From contig NZ_JAHLOQ010000014.1 in the NCBI RefSeq assembly GCF_018917435.1, positions 1-64,000 of the forward strand: 64,000 bases of DNA, read 5' to 3'. The notes beneath the pieces were generated by a model that did no database searches, had not been told where the DNA came from, and was given only the letters and a program-made list of their open reading frames with translations. A program made the position numbers and the translations under genes. Shown here one piece after another: positions 42,787-52,485 of the stretch. Source of the stretch: Intestinibacter bartlettii. Lineage in GTDB: Bacteria; Bacillota; Clostridia; Peptostreptococcales; Peptostreptococcaceae. Each line of letters starts with the position of its first letter. Position 1 is the stretch's first letter.

Positions 42787-45700
42787 TTATACTGCTTGAT
42801 ATTCACTTATTAATTTTTTATATATTTTAGGCATAACTCTTACAATATTTAATTTTTCTTTATCCCAATTATCTAATATCATTTTTGATTTTTTACTTTC
42901 AGTGTATTCATAATGTCTTTCAATTAAATATTTTAAGTATTCTTCATCTTCTGTATCTGTTACATCCTCGATATCAGAACTGTTTACAACTCCTTGGTTT
43001 AATTTTAAGTCTAATTTTTTATTAGGATCATATACAAAAACTTTTCCTCCACTCATACCTGCTGCAAAGTTTCTACCTATATCCCCTAATATTACTACTG
43101 TTCCACCAGTCATATATTCACATCCATGATCACCAACACCTTCTACAACTGCTGTTGCACCTGAGTTTCTTACGGCAAATCTTTCTCCTGCTTTTCCATT
43201 TGCATAAAGCTCTCCACTAGTTGCTCCATATAAAACTGTATTTCCAATAATTATATTTTCATCTGATTTAACAGTACACTCCTTAGGAAGTTTAACTTTT
43301 ATTTTTGCTCCAGAAAGTCCTTTTCCAACATAGTCATTGCAATCTCCTGTTAAGTTTATTGTTATACCTTTCATACCAAATGCCATAAAACTTTGCCCTG
43401 TGCTACCAGTTAAATTTAAAGTGATTGTATCATCAGGTAAACCTTCAGCTCCATAACGTTTAGCTATCTCACCACTTAACATAGTTCCTACTGTACGATT
43501 TATATTTTTTATTTTAAAATCTCCAGTAACTTTAGTCTTATTTTCTAAACTTGGTTTAGCAAATTCTATTAATTGTAAATCATAGGCTTCATCTATGCCA
43601 TGATTCTGATTCATTATTTTTCTACCAACTATTCTTTGTGGTAAGTTTGGTCTATAAAGTATAGAAGAAAAGTCTAAATCTTTTGTTTTTTCATTTCTTA
43701 AAAGTTCGTTTATTTCTAATTTATCAACTCGACCTATCATTTCATCCATAGTTCTAAATCCAAGTTGGGCCATTATTTCTCTTACTTCTGTCGCAACGAA
43801 TGTAAAGTAATTTATAACATGTTCTACTTTACCTTTAAATTTCTTTCTAAGCTCTGGATTTTGTGTTGCAACACCCATTGGACAAGTATTTGAGTGGCAT
43901 TTTCTCATCATCATACATCCCATAACTACAAGTGGTGTTGTTGCAAATCCGAATTCTTCAGCTCCTAAAAGTGCTGCTACCACAACATCTTTACCAGTTC
44001 TCATTTGACCATCAGTTTGTAGAGTTACTCTACTTCTTAAGTTGTTCATCAAAAGAACTTGATGTGCTTCTGAAAGACCTAGTTCCCAAGGACCACCTGT
44101 ATATCTGATTGAAGTATAAGGAGCTGCTCCTGTACCTCCATCATATCCTGATATTAATATAAGGTCTGCTTTTGCTTTTGCAACACCTGCTGCAACTGTC
44201 CCAACACCAACCTCTGAAACTAGTTTTACTGATATATTAGCTTCTGGATTTACACTTTTTAAATCATGGATTAATTGTTCTAAATCCTCTATTGAATATA
44301 TATCATGATGTGGTGGTGGTGATATTAAGTCTATACCTGGTATTGCGTGACGAACTTTACCTATTTTACTGTTTACTTTTGGTCCTGGAAGTCTACCACC
44401 TTCACCTGGTTTTGCACCTTGAGCCATTTTTATTTGTATCTCTTTTGCATTTACTAAGTATTCAGTAGTTACACCAAATCTACCTGATGCAACTTGTTTT
44501 GTTGCACTCATTGTTATAGTTTTAAATCTATTTGAATCTTCTCCACCTTCGCCTGTATTAGAACGACCGCCTAAAGTGTTCATTGCTGTTGCTAAGGTTT
44601 CATGTGCTTCTTTACTAAGGGAACCAAAACTCATTGCCCCACTCACAAATCTCTTGACTATCTCTGATACTGGTTCAACTTCATCTATTGATATACTTTC
44701 TGAATCTTTGAATTTAAGTAATCCACGTATAGTACATAATTCCTCAGCCTGATCATCTATAGCCTTTGAAAAATCCTTGAATAATTTATAATTATTCTCT
44801 CTAACACTTTTTTGTAAAGTAGTTATTGTATAAGGGTTAAACATATGTTTTTCTTCATTTCTTCTATAGTTGTATTTTCCGCCAAGTTCTAATGTATCTA
44901 TTGGATTTCTAAGTTTGTTATAGGCAATATTGTGTCTTGTCAAAGTTTCTTTTGCAATTATATCTAGACCTATACCTTCTATTCTTGTAGGAGTTCCTGT
45001 AAAGTATTTTTCTACTACATCACTATTAATTCCTATGCATTCAAATATCTGTGCACTTCTATAGCTTTGTATTGTTGATATACCCATTTTTGATATTATC
45101 TTCAATAGTCCATGACAAATAGCTTTGTTATAGTTTTGTTTTAATTCTTCTGGTGACTTATGCCCTACATATAATTCCTTCTTAGCTAATTGGTCTATAG
45201 TTTCATAAGCTAAGTAAGGATTGATTGCTGTTGCCCCATATCCTATTAATAATGCAAAATGCATTACTTCTTTTGCTTCACCAGTTTCCAAAATTATATT
45301 CACATTTGTTCTTAATTTATTTTTTATTAAATAATGTTGTAATGCACTAGTTGCTAATAATGCTGGTATTGGAGCTTGTTGTTTGTTTATATTTCTATCA
45401 GATAAAATTATTACATTATATCCTTCCATTATTGCATCTTTTGCTCTTTGACATAATAAATCTAATGCCTCAACTAAATCTTCTCCTGTTCCTGGTGATC
45501 TAAATAACATAGGAATTTTTACAGCTCTAAGACTCTGATTATTTATCTTGCTTATTTTTTCTAAATCTACATCTGATAATATTGGTGTGTCTAATTGTAT
45601 AAATGTATAATCTTTTTTATCATTATCAAGCAAGTTTGCCTTTTGACCAACTATTGTAACTAAGCTCATTATAGATTCCTCTCTGATTGGGTCTATTGGT

Positions 45701-47304
45701 GGATTTGTTACCTGCGCAAATAATTGTTTAAAATAGTTATAAAGTAGTTGTGGCTTTTTAGATAAAACAGCAAGGGGAGTATCATCTCCCATAGAACCTT
45801 GGGGTTCTTTTCCATCCTTAGCCATTTGAGCCAAAACTATTTTTATATCTTCATATGTATATCCAAATGCCTGTTGTCTTTGTAATAAAGTATCTTCATC
45901 ACCTTTTGGCAAATATGATGGTTGTGGAATCATATCCATAGTTAGTTTATTTCTTTCAAGCCAACTTTCGTAATCATACTCTTCAAATAATTCTTTTTTA
46001 ACCTCTTCATCTGGAATTATTCTTCCTTGTTCCAAATCAAGCATAAATATTTTACCTGGTTCTAAACGACCACTATATTCAACATTTGCTGGTTCTGTTT
46101 CCAATACACCTGTTTCAGATGCAAGTATTACAAATCCATCTTTAGTTATTGTGTATCTTGATGGTCTAAGTCCATTTCTATCTAACATAGCACCTAGCTG
46201 AACCCCATTTGTGAATGCTATGGCCGCTGGTCCATCCCAAGGTTCCATTATTGTTGCATGGTAGTTATAATAGGCTTTTTCTTTCTCATCCATAAGTTCA
46301 TTTCCATTCCAAGCTTGTGGAATAAGCATTGTCATAGCTTCTGTTAATGATTTTCCTGTTGATATTAAAAGTTCAAATGCATTATCAAGAGTTGCTGAGT
46401 CAGAACAGTTTGGAGTTAATATTGGAAATAATTCTTCCAAACCATCTTTAAATTTATCTGATTTAAGCACACCTTCCCTCGCGTTCATCCAGTTTCTATT
46501 TCCCATAATAGTATTTATTTCACCGTTATGTGCTAAATATCTAAATGGTTGTGCTAAATCCCAAGTTGGGAATGTGTTTGTTGAATAACGTTGATGAATT
46601 AAAGCTAATGCAGATTTAAAATCTTTATCCCCTAAATCCTTATAAAAACTTCCTATCTGTCTAGCCAAAAGTAATCCTTTATAAATTATCGTCCTACTAG
46701 ATAAACTAGGTATATAAAAATACCCTTTATTATGCATAGTAGAATTTCTTACTGCTATTTCAGCTTTCTTTCTAACTATAAATAACTTTCTTTCAAACTC
46801 CTCGGTTGTATAATTTTCTTTATCTATAAATACTTGTTTTATTAAAGGTTCACTACCTTTTGCTATTTCCCCAATGGCATTACGGTCAACCTCAACATCT
46901 CTCCATCCTAAAAGTTTTAATCCTTCTTCTCTCAATATTGTTTCAAAAATTCCTTCACATTCTAAATCCTCATCAGATTCACGAGGTAAAAATACCATAC
47001 CTACTGCATATTTTCCTTCATCAGGCAAATCTATTTTATTTTCTTTACATTTCTTTTTAAAAAATTCATGCGGTATTTGAATCATTATACCTGCACCATC
47101 ACCTGTAGTTTCATCACATCCAGTTGCTCCTCTATGTGATAAGTTCTGCAAAATCAACAATCCTTTTTCTACTATTTCGTGTGATTTTTCCCCTTTTATG
47201 CTGGCAATAAACCCTATACCGCAATTATCTTTTTCAAATTTTGGATCATATAACCCTTGTTTCTTAGGCAATCCAATATTTGGTGCACTTTGTTTTACTT
47301 CCAC
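42787..47304 (-). CDS. gltB: Glutamate synthase large subunit
   Basis: Makes two glutamates from glutamine and 2-oxoglutarate; together with glutamine synthetase it assimilates ammonia. The 1505-aa protein has a short propeptide, then DNCGIGF with the N-terminal nucleophile Cys of the amidotransferase domain (about residue 27), a central domain, the FMN-binding synthase domain with the 3Fe-4S cysteines in CHSNTCPMGVATQ (about 1130), and a C-terminal beta-helix domain (GSxG repeats such as GATSGELYANGKAGE, shortened). It begins at a GTG (47304) with GGGGGG upstream. It forms an operon with gltD. Confidence 0.96.
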   Translation of the reverse strand: MEVKQSAPNIGLPKKQGLYDPKFEKDNCGIGFIASIKGEKSHEIVEKGLLILQNLSHRGATGCDETTGDGAGIMIQIPHEFFKKKCKENKIDLPDEGKYAVGMVFLPRESDEDLECEGIFETILREEGLKLLGWRDVEVDRNAIGEIAKGSEPLIKQVFIDKENYTTEEFERKLFIVRKKAEIAVRNSTMHNKGYFYIPSLSSRTIIYKGLLLARQIGSFYKDLGDKDFKSALALIHQRYSTNTFPTWDLAQPFRYLAHNGEINTIMGNRNWMNAREGVLKSDKFKDGLEELFPILTPNCSDSATLDNAFELLISTGKSLTEAMTMLIPQAWNGNELMDEKEKAYYNYHATIMEPWDGPAAIAFTNGVQLGAMLDRNGLRPSRYTITKDGFVILASETGVLETEPANVEYSGRLEPGKIFMLDLEQGRIIPDEEVKKELFEEYDYESWLERNKLTMDMIPQPSYLPKGDEDTLLQRQQAFGYTYEDIKIVLAQMAKDGKEPQGSMGDDTPLAVLSKKPQLLYNYFKQLFAQVTNPPIDPIREESIMSLVTIVGQKANLLDNDKKDYTFIQLDTPILSDVDLEKISKINNQSLRAVKIPMLFRSPGTGEDLVEALDLLCQRAKDAIMEGYNVIILSDRNINKQQAPIPALLATSALQHYLIKNKLRTNVNIILETGEAKEVMHFALLIGYGATAINPYLAYETIDQLAKKELYVGHKSPEELKQNYNKAICHGLLKIISKMGISTIQSYRSAQIFECIGINSDVVEKYFTGTPTRIEGIGLDIIAKETLTRHNIAYNKLRNPIDTLELGGKYNYRRNEEKHMFNPYTITTLQKSVRENNYKLFKDFSKAIDDQAEELCTIRGLLKFKDSESISIDEVEPVSEIVKRFVSGAMSFGSLSKEAHETLATAMNTLGGRSNTGEGGEDSNRFKTITMSATKQVASGRFGVTTEYLVNAKEIQIKMAQGAKPGEGGRLPGPKVNSKIGKVRHAIPGIDLISPPPHHDIYSIEDLEQLIHDLKSVNPEANISVKLVSEVGVGTVAAGVAKAKADLILISGYDGGTGAAPYTSIRYTGGPWELGLSEAHQVLLMNNLRSRVTLQTDGQMRTGKDVVVAALLGAEEFGFATTPLVVMGCMMMRKCHSNTCPMGVATQNPELRKKFKGKVEHVINYFTFVATEVREIMAQLGFRTMDEMIGRVDKLEINELLRNEKTKDLDFSSILYRPNLPQRIVGRKIMNQNHGIDEAYDLQLIEFAKPSLENKTKVTGDFKIKNINRTVGTMLSGEIAKRYGAEGLPDDTITLNLTGSTGQSFMAFGMKGITINLTGDCNDYVGKGLSGAKIKVKLPKECTVKSDENIIIGNTVLYGATSGELYANGKAGERFAVRNSGATAVVEGVGDHGCEYMTGGTVVILGDIGRNFAAGMSGGKVFVYDPNKKLDLKLNQGVVNSSDIEDVTDTEDEEYLKYLIERHYEYTESKKSKMILDNWDKEKLNIVRVMPKIYKKLISEYQAV

Positions 47305-47571
47305 AGTAATTCCCCCCTTAAATACATTTATCTCAAATTAAATTTACTTCCTTATCTAACTCTATGAATAGTATAATTTTTATTATAATTAAGTTTTCAG
47401 AATTATGCAATTTTTTAAAAAATTATTTCATTTTTATTTTTTAATATCTCAGTTTTTTGTTTTATATAAAGTCAAATTTTGATGTAATTATTCTTTTAAA
47501 TAAACTTTATTATATAGTTTTATAAATTACATTTTCTGTGTTTTTTCTAGTATTTTTTATTAATTGAACAC
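47305..47571. other. AT-rich leader/promoter region of gltB
   Basis: No gene is visible between gltB and the terminator of the MATE gene. A leftward TATACT and a TTGACT occur, but not with correct spacing to one another, so I cannot assign a promoter. No riboswitch-like conserved block is seen. Confidence 0.4.
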
Positions 47572-47630
47572 ATAAAAATAGTGAATACATGGAGAAATAA
47601 TTACAAATCCCAATATATTCACTATTTTTT
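47572..47630 (-). terminator. Terminator of the second MATE gene
   Basis: AAAATAGTGAATA (47575-47587) pairs with TATTCACTATTTT (47616-47628); the leftward tail is TATTTTTATG. Confidence 0.75.
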
Positions 47631-47653
47631 ATTTATATTTTATCTAATATTAT

Positions 47654-49018
47654 TTAATTTTCGTTAACTATATCAGCTTTAAAATATTTTTTGCAGATAT
47701 TCTTTTTATAAGAAGTATAAAGCAAGCCAAACATAATCAATATACTGACTGAATAACTACTATAAATTACTTTCATATCATGGAAGTATCTAAGTAAAAC
47801 ATAACACCATATTACCCTAAAGATGCAGTGTGCAAATAATGAAATTATCATAGGCTCAAAAGTCTTTTCTATCCCTCTCAAACTTCCAATATAAATTTGA
47901 TTCATAGCATAAAGTACATATGATGGAAAAACTATTCTAATACTCTCAAGCCCAACCTTTATAACTGCTACATCATTAGTAAATAATTTTAATATATATG
48001 GTGCAAATATATTTAAAATTATAATAAAAATAAGAGATAAATATGCACTTAATTTCAGACTTATATTTATTCCTTTTTTAACTCTTTCATATTCCTTGGC
48101 ACCAAAGTTTTGACCTACAAACCCTGTTACAGCTAATCCTAAAGAGAATAGTGGAAAATATAAAAATCCCTCTACCTTAGCGAATACTGTAATTCCCGCC
48201 ATAGCTTCTGCTCCAAATGAATTTATACTCGATTGAATTATTAAAGATGATATGCTCATAAAAATTGCTTGTAATCCTGCTGGTATTCCTACCCCAAATA
48301 TATCTTGTGTATATCCTTTATAGATTTTTATTTGTTTTAAATCTATCTTACATTCATCATCTAAACACATTATTTTCCACAAAACTAAAAGTGTAGCTAG
48401 TATTTGAGAAATTAATGTCGCAATAGCTGCGCCCTTAACTCCCCAGCCAAAATATACTATAAATAAAATGTCTAAAATTAGGTTCAATACACATGAAAAT
48501 ACTAAAAAATATAATGGATCTTTTGTATTTCCAAGTGCTCTTAATATAGCTGTTCCTATGTTATATAATAATTGAAATGTTATCCCTAAAAAACATATTT
48601 TTAAATAATCTACAGCTAGATCATATACGTCTTTGGGTGTTTGAAGTAAATTTATAATAGGCTTCATAAATATAAGACTTGCAATAGTAAATATAACACC
48701 CAAAATAATACTTACTGTAAGTGATGTTGCTATACTTTTTTTAAGTTTATCATATTCATGCGCTCCGAACTGATTTGCTATAACTGCACTCACTCCTGTA
48801 GACAAACCTATAAAAAAATTCACTATGACTGATATTAATAATCCTGTAGAACCAATTGCTGCTAAAGCATATGTCCCTATATATTTTCCGATAATTGCTG
48901 TGTCTGCTATATTATAAAATTGCTGTAAGATTTGCGATAAAAGAATTGGAATAGTAAATATAAATAATTGCTTTGAAATATTACCATAAGTCATATCTAC
49001 TTGACACTTTGCCTGCAT
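47654..49018 (-). CDS. MATE-family efflux transporter
   Basis: Membrane antiporter of 454 aa with about 12 hydrophobic segments. Matching MATE signatures are QQFYNIADTAIIGKYIG, GLSTGVSAVIANQFGA and in the second half LAVTGFVGQNFGAKEYERV, abbreviated FVGQNFGAKE. It is a distinct gene from the MATE protein at 28.7 kb. The start is the ATG at 49018, 8 nt after GGAGG. It lies directly downstream of a LysR regulator on the same strand, which may control it. Substrate unknown. Confidence 0.9.
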   Translation of the reverse strand: MQAKCQVDMTYGNISKQLFIFTIPILLSQILQQFYNIADTAIIGKYIGTYALAAIGSTGLLISVIVNFFIGLSTGVSAVIANQFGAHEYDKLKKSIATSLTVSIILGVIFTIASLIFMKPIINLLQTPKDVYDLAVDYLKICFLGITFQLLYNIGTAILRALGNTKDPLYFLVFSCVLNLILDILFIVYFGWGVKGAAIATLISQILATLLVLWKIMCLDDECKIDLKQIKIYKGYTQDIFGVGIPAGLQAIFMSISSLIIQSSINSFGAEAMAGITVFAKVEGFLYFPLFSLGLAVTGFVGQNFGAKEYERVKKGINISLKLSAYLSLIFIIILNIFAPYILKLFTNDVAVIKVGLESIRIVFPSYVLYAMNQIYIGSLRGIEKTFEPMIISLFAHCIFRVIWCYVLLRYFHDMKVIYSSYSVSILIMFGLLYTSYKKNICKKYFKADIVNEN

Positions 49019-49115
49019 ATACAAAACCTCCTTTATATTTAATCTTATTCTATCTAAAGAATATCATTACTATATAATAAGAAGTATCGTCAAAAACTTA
49101 TGCCATAGATATAAC

Positions 49116-49161
49116 AAAAAAGATATAACCAAATAACAAATTGTTATCAAGCTATATCTTT
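49116..49161 (-). terminator. Hairpin at the end of the LysR gene
   Basis: AAAGATATA (49119-49127) pairs with TATATCTTT (49153-49161), enclosing the palindrome ATAACAA-A-TTGTTAT (49133-49147). Leftward it ends in TTTTTTGTTAT. The right arm overlaps the LysR stop codon. Confidence 0.6.
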
Positions 49162-50072
49162 CTTTTCAAAATATTCATTATGTATAAAAGAAATTCTTGT
49201 TCTTCTTTTTTTATTTCTTTATTTTTACTTTTTATATAACCAAAATTGAGATAATTTTCGCATCCCTTTATTGGTATCATCTTTATTTCGTTATCCTTAT
49301 ATGGACCTTCAAACCAACACCCACCTATGTTACACAGTTCTGAAGCTTTTAAAAGTTTCACCATTGCATGATCACTATTTGTTATAATTTGATAGTCTAG
49401 ATATGTGTTATTTTTTTCATTTGAGATAGAACTGCTCAATATATCATTTAAGGTAAAATAATCCTCCTCTAATTGAATAAATTTTAGATCTTTTAATTTA
49501 TTAATTTCTACATAATCTAAGTTATATATAGGGCTATGTGGTCCAACTGATAGAATTATATCTGTCTTTGCCAATATTATAAATTCCAAGTTACGTCTTT
49601 CTAATAATTGTTTAAATGCATTTATTTTATTTTGAGGTACAAATACAAATCCTATCTGCACCTCTTTATTATCAAGTAACTCTATAATATTTTCTACTCC
49701 ACCTTCTATATATTTAAATTTAATATTTTTATCCTTTTTGTCATTATAAAATTGAGAAAACAACTCTGACATTTTGCTACTTGGATTTGTAGCTATTGAA
49801 AATAATGACTCTCCCTTATTCTTCTTAGAGTGATTTATTAATTCAGTATTTTTTAATATATTTTTAGCATATGCATATATTCTTTCTCCATCTTTTGAAA
49901 GCGTTACCCCTCTTGGTGTTCTTTCCAAAAGTTCCATCCCTAAATATGATTCAAGTGATTTTATTGTTTTACTAACATGAGGTTGAGATGTATATAAAAC
50001 CTCTGCTGCTTTGCTTAAACTTCCCTGTTCTGCACTAATTACAAAATACTGTAATTGGTTTATATTAAGCAT
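49152..50072 (-). CDS. LysR-family transcriptional regulator
   Basis: A 306-aa regulator with the N-terminal winged helix (LQYFVISAEQGSLSKAAEVL region, about 6-25, then TSQPHVSKTIKSLE) and a C-terminal periplasmic-binding-like effector domain (about 90-300). AAAGGAG lies before the ATG at 50072. It is upstream of, and co-oriented with, a MATE exporter gene, unlike the usual divergent LysR layout. Effector and targets are unknown. Confidence 0.9.
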   Translation of the reverse strand: MLNINQLQYFVISAEQGSLSKAAEVLYTSQPHVSKTIKSLESYLGMELLERTPRGVTLSKDGERIYAYAKNILKNTELINHSKKNKGESLFSIATNPSSKMSELFSQFYNDKKDKNIKFKYIEGGVENIIELLDNKEVQIGFVFVPQNKINAFKQLLERRNLEFIILAKTDIILSVGPHSPIYNLDYVEINKLKDLKFIQLEEDYFTLNDILSSSISNEKNNTYLDYQIITNSDHAMVKLLKASELCNIGGCWFEGPYKDNEIKMIPIKGCENYLNFGYIKSKNKEIKKEEQEFLLYIMNILKRKI

Positions 50073-50123
50073 TTTTTAGAATTCTCCTTTTTTCTATACT
50101 TATAAATAATTCCTAAAGAATTT

Positions 50124-50213
50124 TTATAAATCTTCATATGTATTTATCCCAACTTCATTTAATTGACTTTCTACTACTTTACCTATGTTAGGAAGTCTTG
50201 ATAGTTGGCCTAT
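50124..50213 (-). pseudogene. Relic of a TfoX C-terminal-domain protein
   Basis: On the leftward strand a frame of 29 codons reads IGQLSRLPNIGKVVESQL and continues NEVGINTYEDL before a TAA at 50124-50126. This matches the first third of the helix-hairpin-helix TfoX C-terminal domain, whose standalone clostridial versions are about 80 aa and start M-G-x-L-S-x-L-P-N-I-G-K. The expected start codon is ATA (50213-50211) instead of ATG, yet an intact AAGGAGG lies 7 nt upstream. The rest of the domain is not found in any frame after the stop. I read it as a recently decaying gene; a genuine 29-aa peptide started at ATA is less likely. Confidence 0.65.
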
Positions 50214-50261
50214 AATACTACCTCCTTAGTTAAAATATTTTATATTACTATCCAATCAGAT

Positions 50262-51053
50262 TTATGTTCTTTCAGCATACAGTTCATATTTTACTGGTTC
50301 ATATTCTTTTAAAATAGCCCAATATGAATCTTCATTTCTAACGACTTCAAAGAAGTCATCAAATCTATAAGAATCATAATTGGAATACATGCTGTATAAT
50401 CTACTTATCATATCATTCGTTTTATAATAAATTTGAATGTATAATCTTTCCATGCCCAATTGTCCACTAGCATTACGTGTTTCAAACTGACGTAATAATG
50501 TACAACAACATAAATCTTCACAAATGTACTCTACTGGTTGCAAATTATACATTATAGAGTCTCGATAGCAATTAAATTTTTGTTGTGAAAATTCTTCAAA
50601 TGAATCTATTAGAATATCTAAGTTTATATTTTTATCATCAAATCCATGTTTAATTAAAATATCTTTAAGCATTTTTTCTGCTTCACTTGTATTATGATAT
50701 TTGGAAACATCATTCTTTTTTGAATTAGATATTCCATTGTAGCCTTCAATAATTGGTTTATATCCTATCACATAAGACATTATAATATTCCAAGATATAT
50801 AAAAGATTACTGATAGTAAAAATACTGTACAAATTCTTACTATTTTTTCTACTCCCATAAAATCAAGAAAATAGTAAATTAAATAAAATATCATAAAAAA
50901 TGATAATAAATTAATTATTTTTACGACTTCTTTAGACTCTACTTCATATACTGTACCGCAATTTTCACATTTTATATATGTGCATTCATTTCCTAAAGTT
51001 TTAATTCTTGTCGACAAATTAATTTTACAATTACATTCACTACAGCGTTTCAT
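50262..51053 (-). CDS. Hypothetical membrane protein with N-terminal zinc ribbon
   Basis: A 263-aa protein that I cannot name. It begins with a zinc-ribbon-like pattern, CSECNC (3-8) and CENCGTVYE (27-35). Two hydrophobic segments follow (about 48-66 and 75-98). The rest (about 115-263) is cytoplasmic-looking and helical, with CEDLCCCTLL near residue 183. The start is the ATG at 51053 preceded by GGGGGTGG; the frame's earlier start has no site. It may be a single-gene unit upstream of the TfoX relic. Confidence 0.65.
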   Translation of the reverse strand: MKRCSECNCKINLSTRIKTLGNECTYIKCENCGTVYEVESKEVVKIINLLSFFMIFYLIYYFLDFMGVEKIVRICTVFLLSVIFYISWNIIMSYVIGYKPIIEGYNGISNSKKNDVSKYHNTSEAEKMLKDILIKHGFDDKNINLDILIDSFEEFSQQKFNCYRDSIMYNLQPVEYICEDLCCCTLLRQFETRNASGQLGMERLYIQIYYKTNDMISRLYSMYSNYDSYRFDDFFEVVRNEDSYWAILKEYEPVKYELYAERT

Positions 51054-51146
51054 AAAAACCACCCCCACTGATTTTTAATTTTAATTTAATTATAGCATTT
51101 AAAATATCAAATTGGTCTGTTATCTAAGCTTTTTTTTGAATATATG

Positions 51147-51186
51147 AAAAAAAGTCTTTAATACTTATATTTATTAAAGACTTTTC
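51147..51186 (-). terminator. Terminator of the arginine operon
   Basis: AAAAGTCTTTAA (51150-51161) pairs with TTAAAGACTTTT (51174-51185), leftward T-tail TTTTTTCATA. It follows the argD stop by about 30 nt. Confidence 0.85.
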
Positions 51187-51217
51187 TACTTATTTCTTAA
51201 TTAAGTTTATCTAATTT

Positions 51218-52408
51218 CTACAAACATTCTTTTAATATTTCTAAACCTTTGTTTATTTCGTCCATTGATATTACAAGTGGAGGTAATAATCTTACTACAT
51301 GTTCCCCTGCTGTTAATATCAATAATCCTTTTTGAGCGGCTATTTTTTCAACTTCTGCAGCACTTCCTTTTATTTCGATTCCTATCATTAGACCTTTGCC
51401 TCTGACTTCTACTATTTCATCTAATCCCCAAGATTTCACTGTATCCATTATATAATTACCTTTTTTAGCTACATCTTCTAAAAATTCTGGTTTAGCTAAT
51501 TCATCTAAAACCACATTAGCAGCCGCCATAGCTAATGCATTTCCACCAAATGTGGTTCCATGATCACCAGGAACTAATACATCAGATACTTTTTCATTAG
51601 CTAATATTGCCCCAACAGGAATTCCTCCTGCTAATCCTTTTGCCATTGTTATTAAGTCTGGTTTTATATCAAATTCTTGGAATCCAAATAAATGACCTGT
51701 TCTACCCATACCAGCTTGAACTTCATCACATATTACAACTATATCTTTTTCTTGGCAAAGTTTCACTGCTTCTTCTATAAATTCTTTATCTATTGGGTAT
51801 ACTCCACCTTCACCTTGAACAGCTTCAAATATAAATGCACATATTGTTTCATCTTTTAATGCTTCCTTAAATGATTCTATGTCATTCTTTTCTACATATT
51901 TATATCCAGTTGGTAATGGATAGAAATATTTATGATAAGCTTCTTTTCCTGTAGCCATTAATGATGCCATTGTTCTACCATGGAAAGATTTATTTAAGCT
52001 TAAAACAGTACCCCTGTCTCCTTCATATTTTAAATCACTATATTTTCTAGCTATTTTCATAGCACCTTCATTTGCTTCTGTACCAGAATTACAGAAAAAT
52101 ACCTTATCATATCCACTTAACTTAACTAACTTTTCCCCAGCTTCTACATTTGGTTGATTGAAGAATATATTTGAACTGTGAAGTAATTTGGCAGCTTGAT
52201 ATTGTATAGCTTTTACTAAACCTGGATGACCATATCCTAAAGAAGAAACTCCTATACCGCTAGTAAAATCTACATATTCTTTTCCATCTATATCTGTTAC
52301 AGTAGCACCTTCACCTTTATCTATTACAACAGGAATTTGCGCATATGTTTTCATAAAATTCGCATCCCATTTTTCTTGAATATTTTTTACGTTTTGTGTT
52401 AATTCCAT
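51218..52408 (-). CDS. argD: Acetylornithine aminotransferase
   Basis: PLP-dependent class III aminotransferase of 396 aa that converts N-acetylglutamate semialdehyde to N-acetylornithine with glutamate as amino donor. The Schiff-base Lys is K257 in ITMAKGLAGG; CDEVQAGMGRTG holds the Asp that binds the PLP ring, and NSGTEANEGAMK the phosphate site. AAAGGAG precedes the ATG at 52408. Last gene of argC-argJ-argB-argD. It may also act on succinyl-diaminopimelate, as some ArgD proteins do. Confidence 0.93.
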   Translation of the reverse strand: MELTQNVKNIQEKWDANFMKTYAQIPVVIDKGEGATVTDIDGKEYVDFTSGIGVSSLGYGHPGLVKAIQYQAAKLLHSSNIFFNQPNVEAGEKLVKLSGYDKVFFCNSGTEANEGAMKIARKYSDLKYEGDRGTVLSLNKSFHGRTMASLMATGKEAYHKYFYPLPTGYKYVEKNDIESFKEALKDETICAFIFEAVQGEGGVYPIDKEFIEEAVKLCQEKDIVVICDEVQAGMGRTGHLFGFQEFDIKPDLITMAKGLAGGIPVGAILANEKVSDVLVPGDHGTTFGGNALAMAAANVVLDELAKPEFLEDVAKKGNYIMDTVKSWGLDEIVEVRGKGLMIGIEIKGSAAEVEKIAAQKGLLILTAGEHVVRLLPPLVISMDEINKGLEILKECL

Positions 52409-52485
52409 CTAATACATCTCCTTTTTTCAATATATTATTTAATCTACTTTTCCTAAATAAATATTTCTAAATAAAATATAAATAG

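Noticed and set aside
46860..47080. Small rightward frames of 66 and 68 codons inside gltB
   Set aside because: They lie antisense in a firmly identified gene, have no ribosome-binding site and read as low-complexity shadow sequence.
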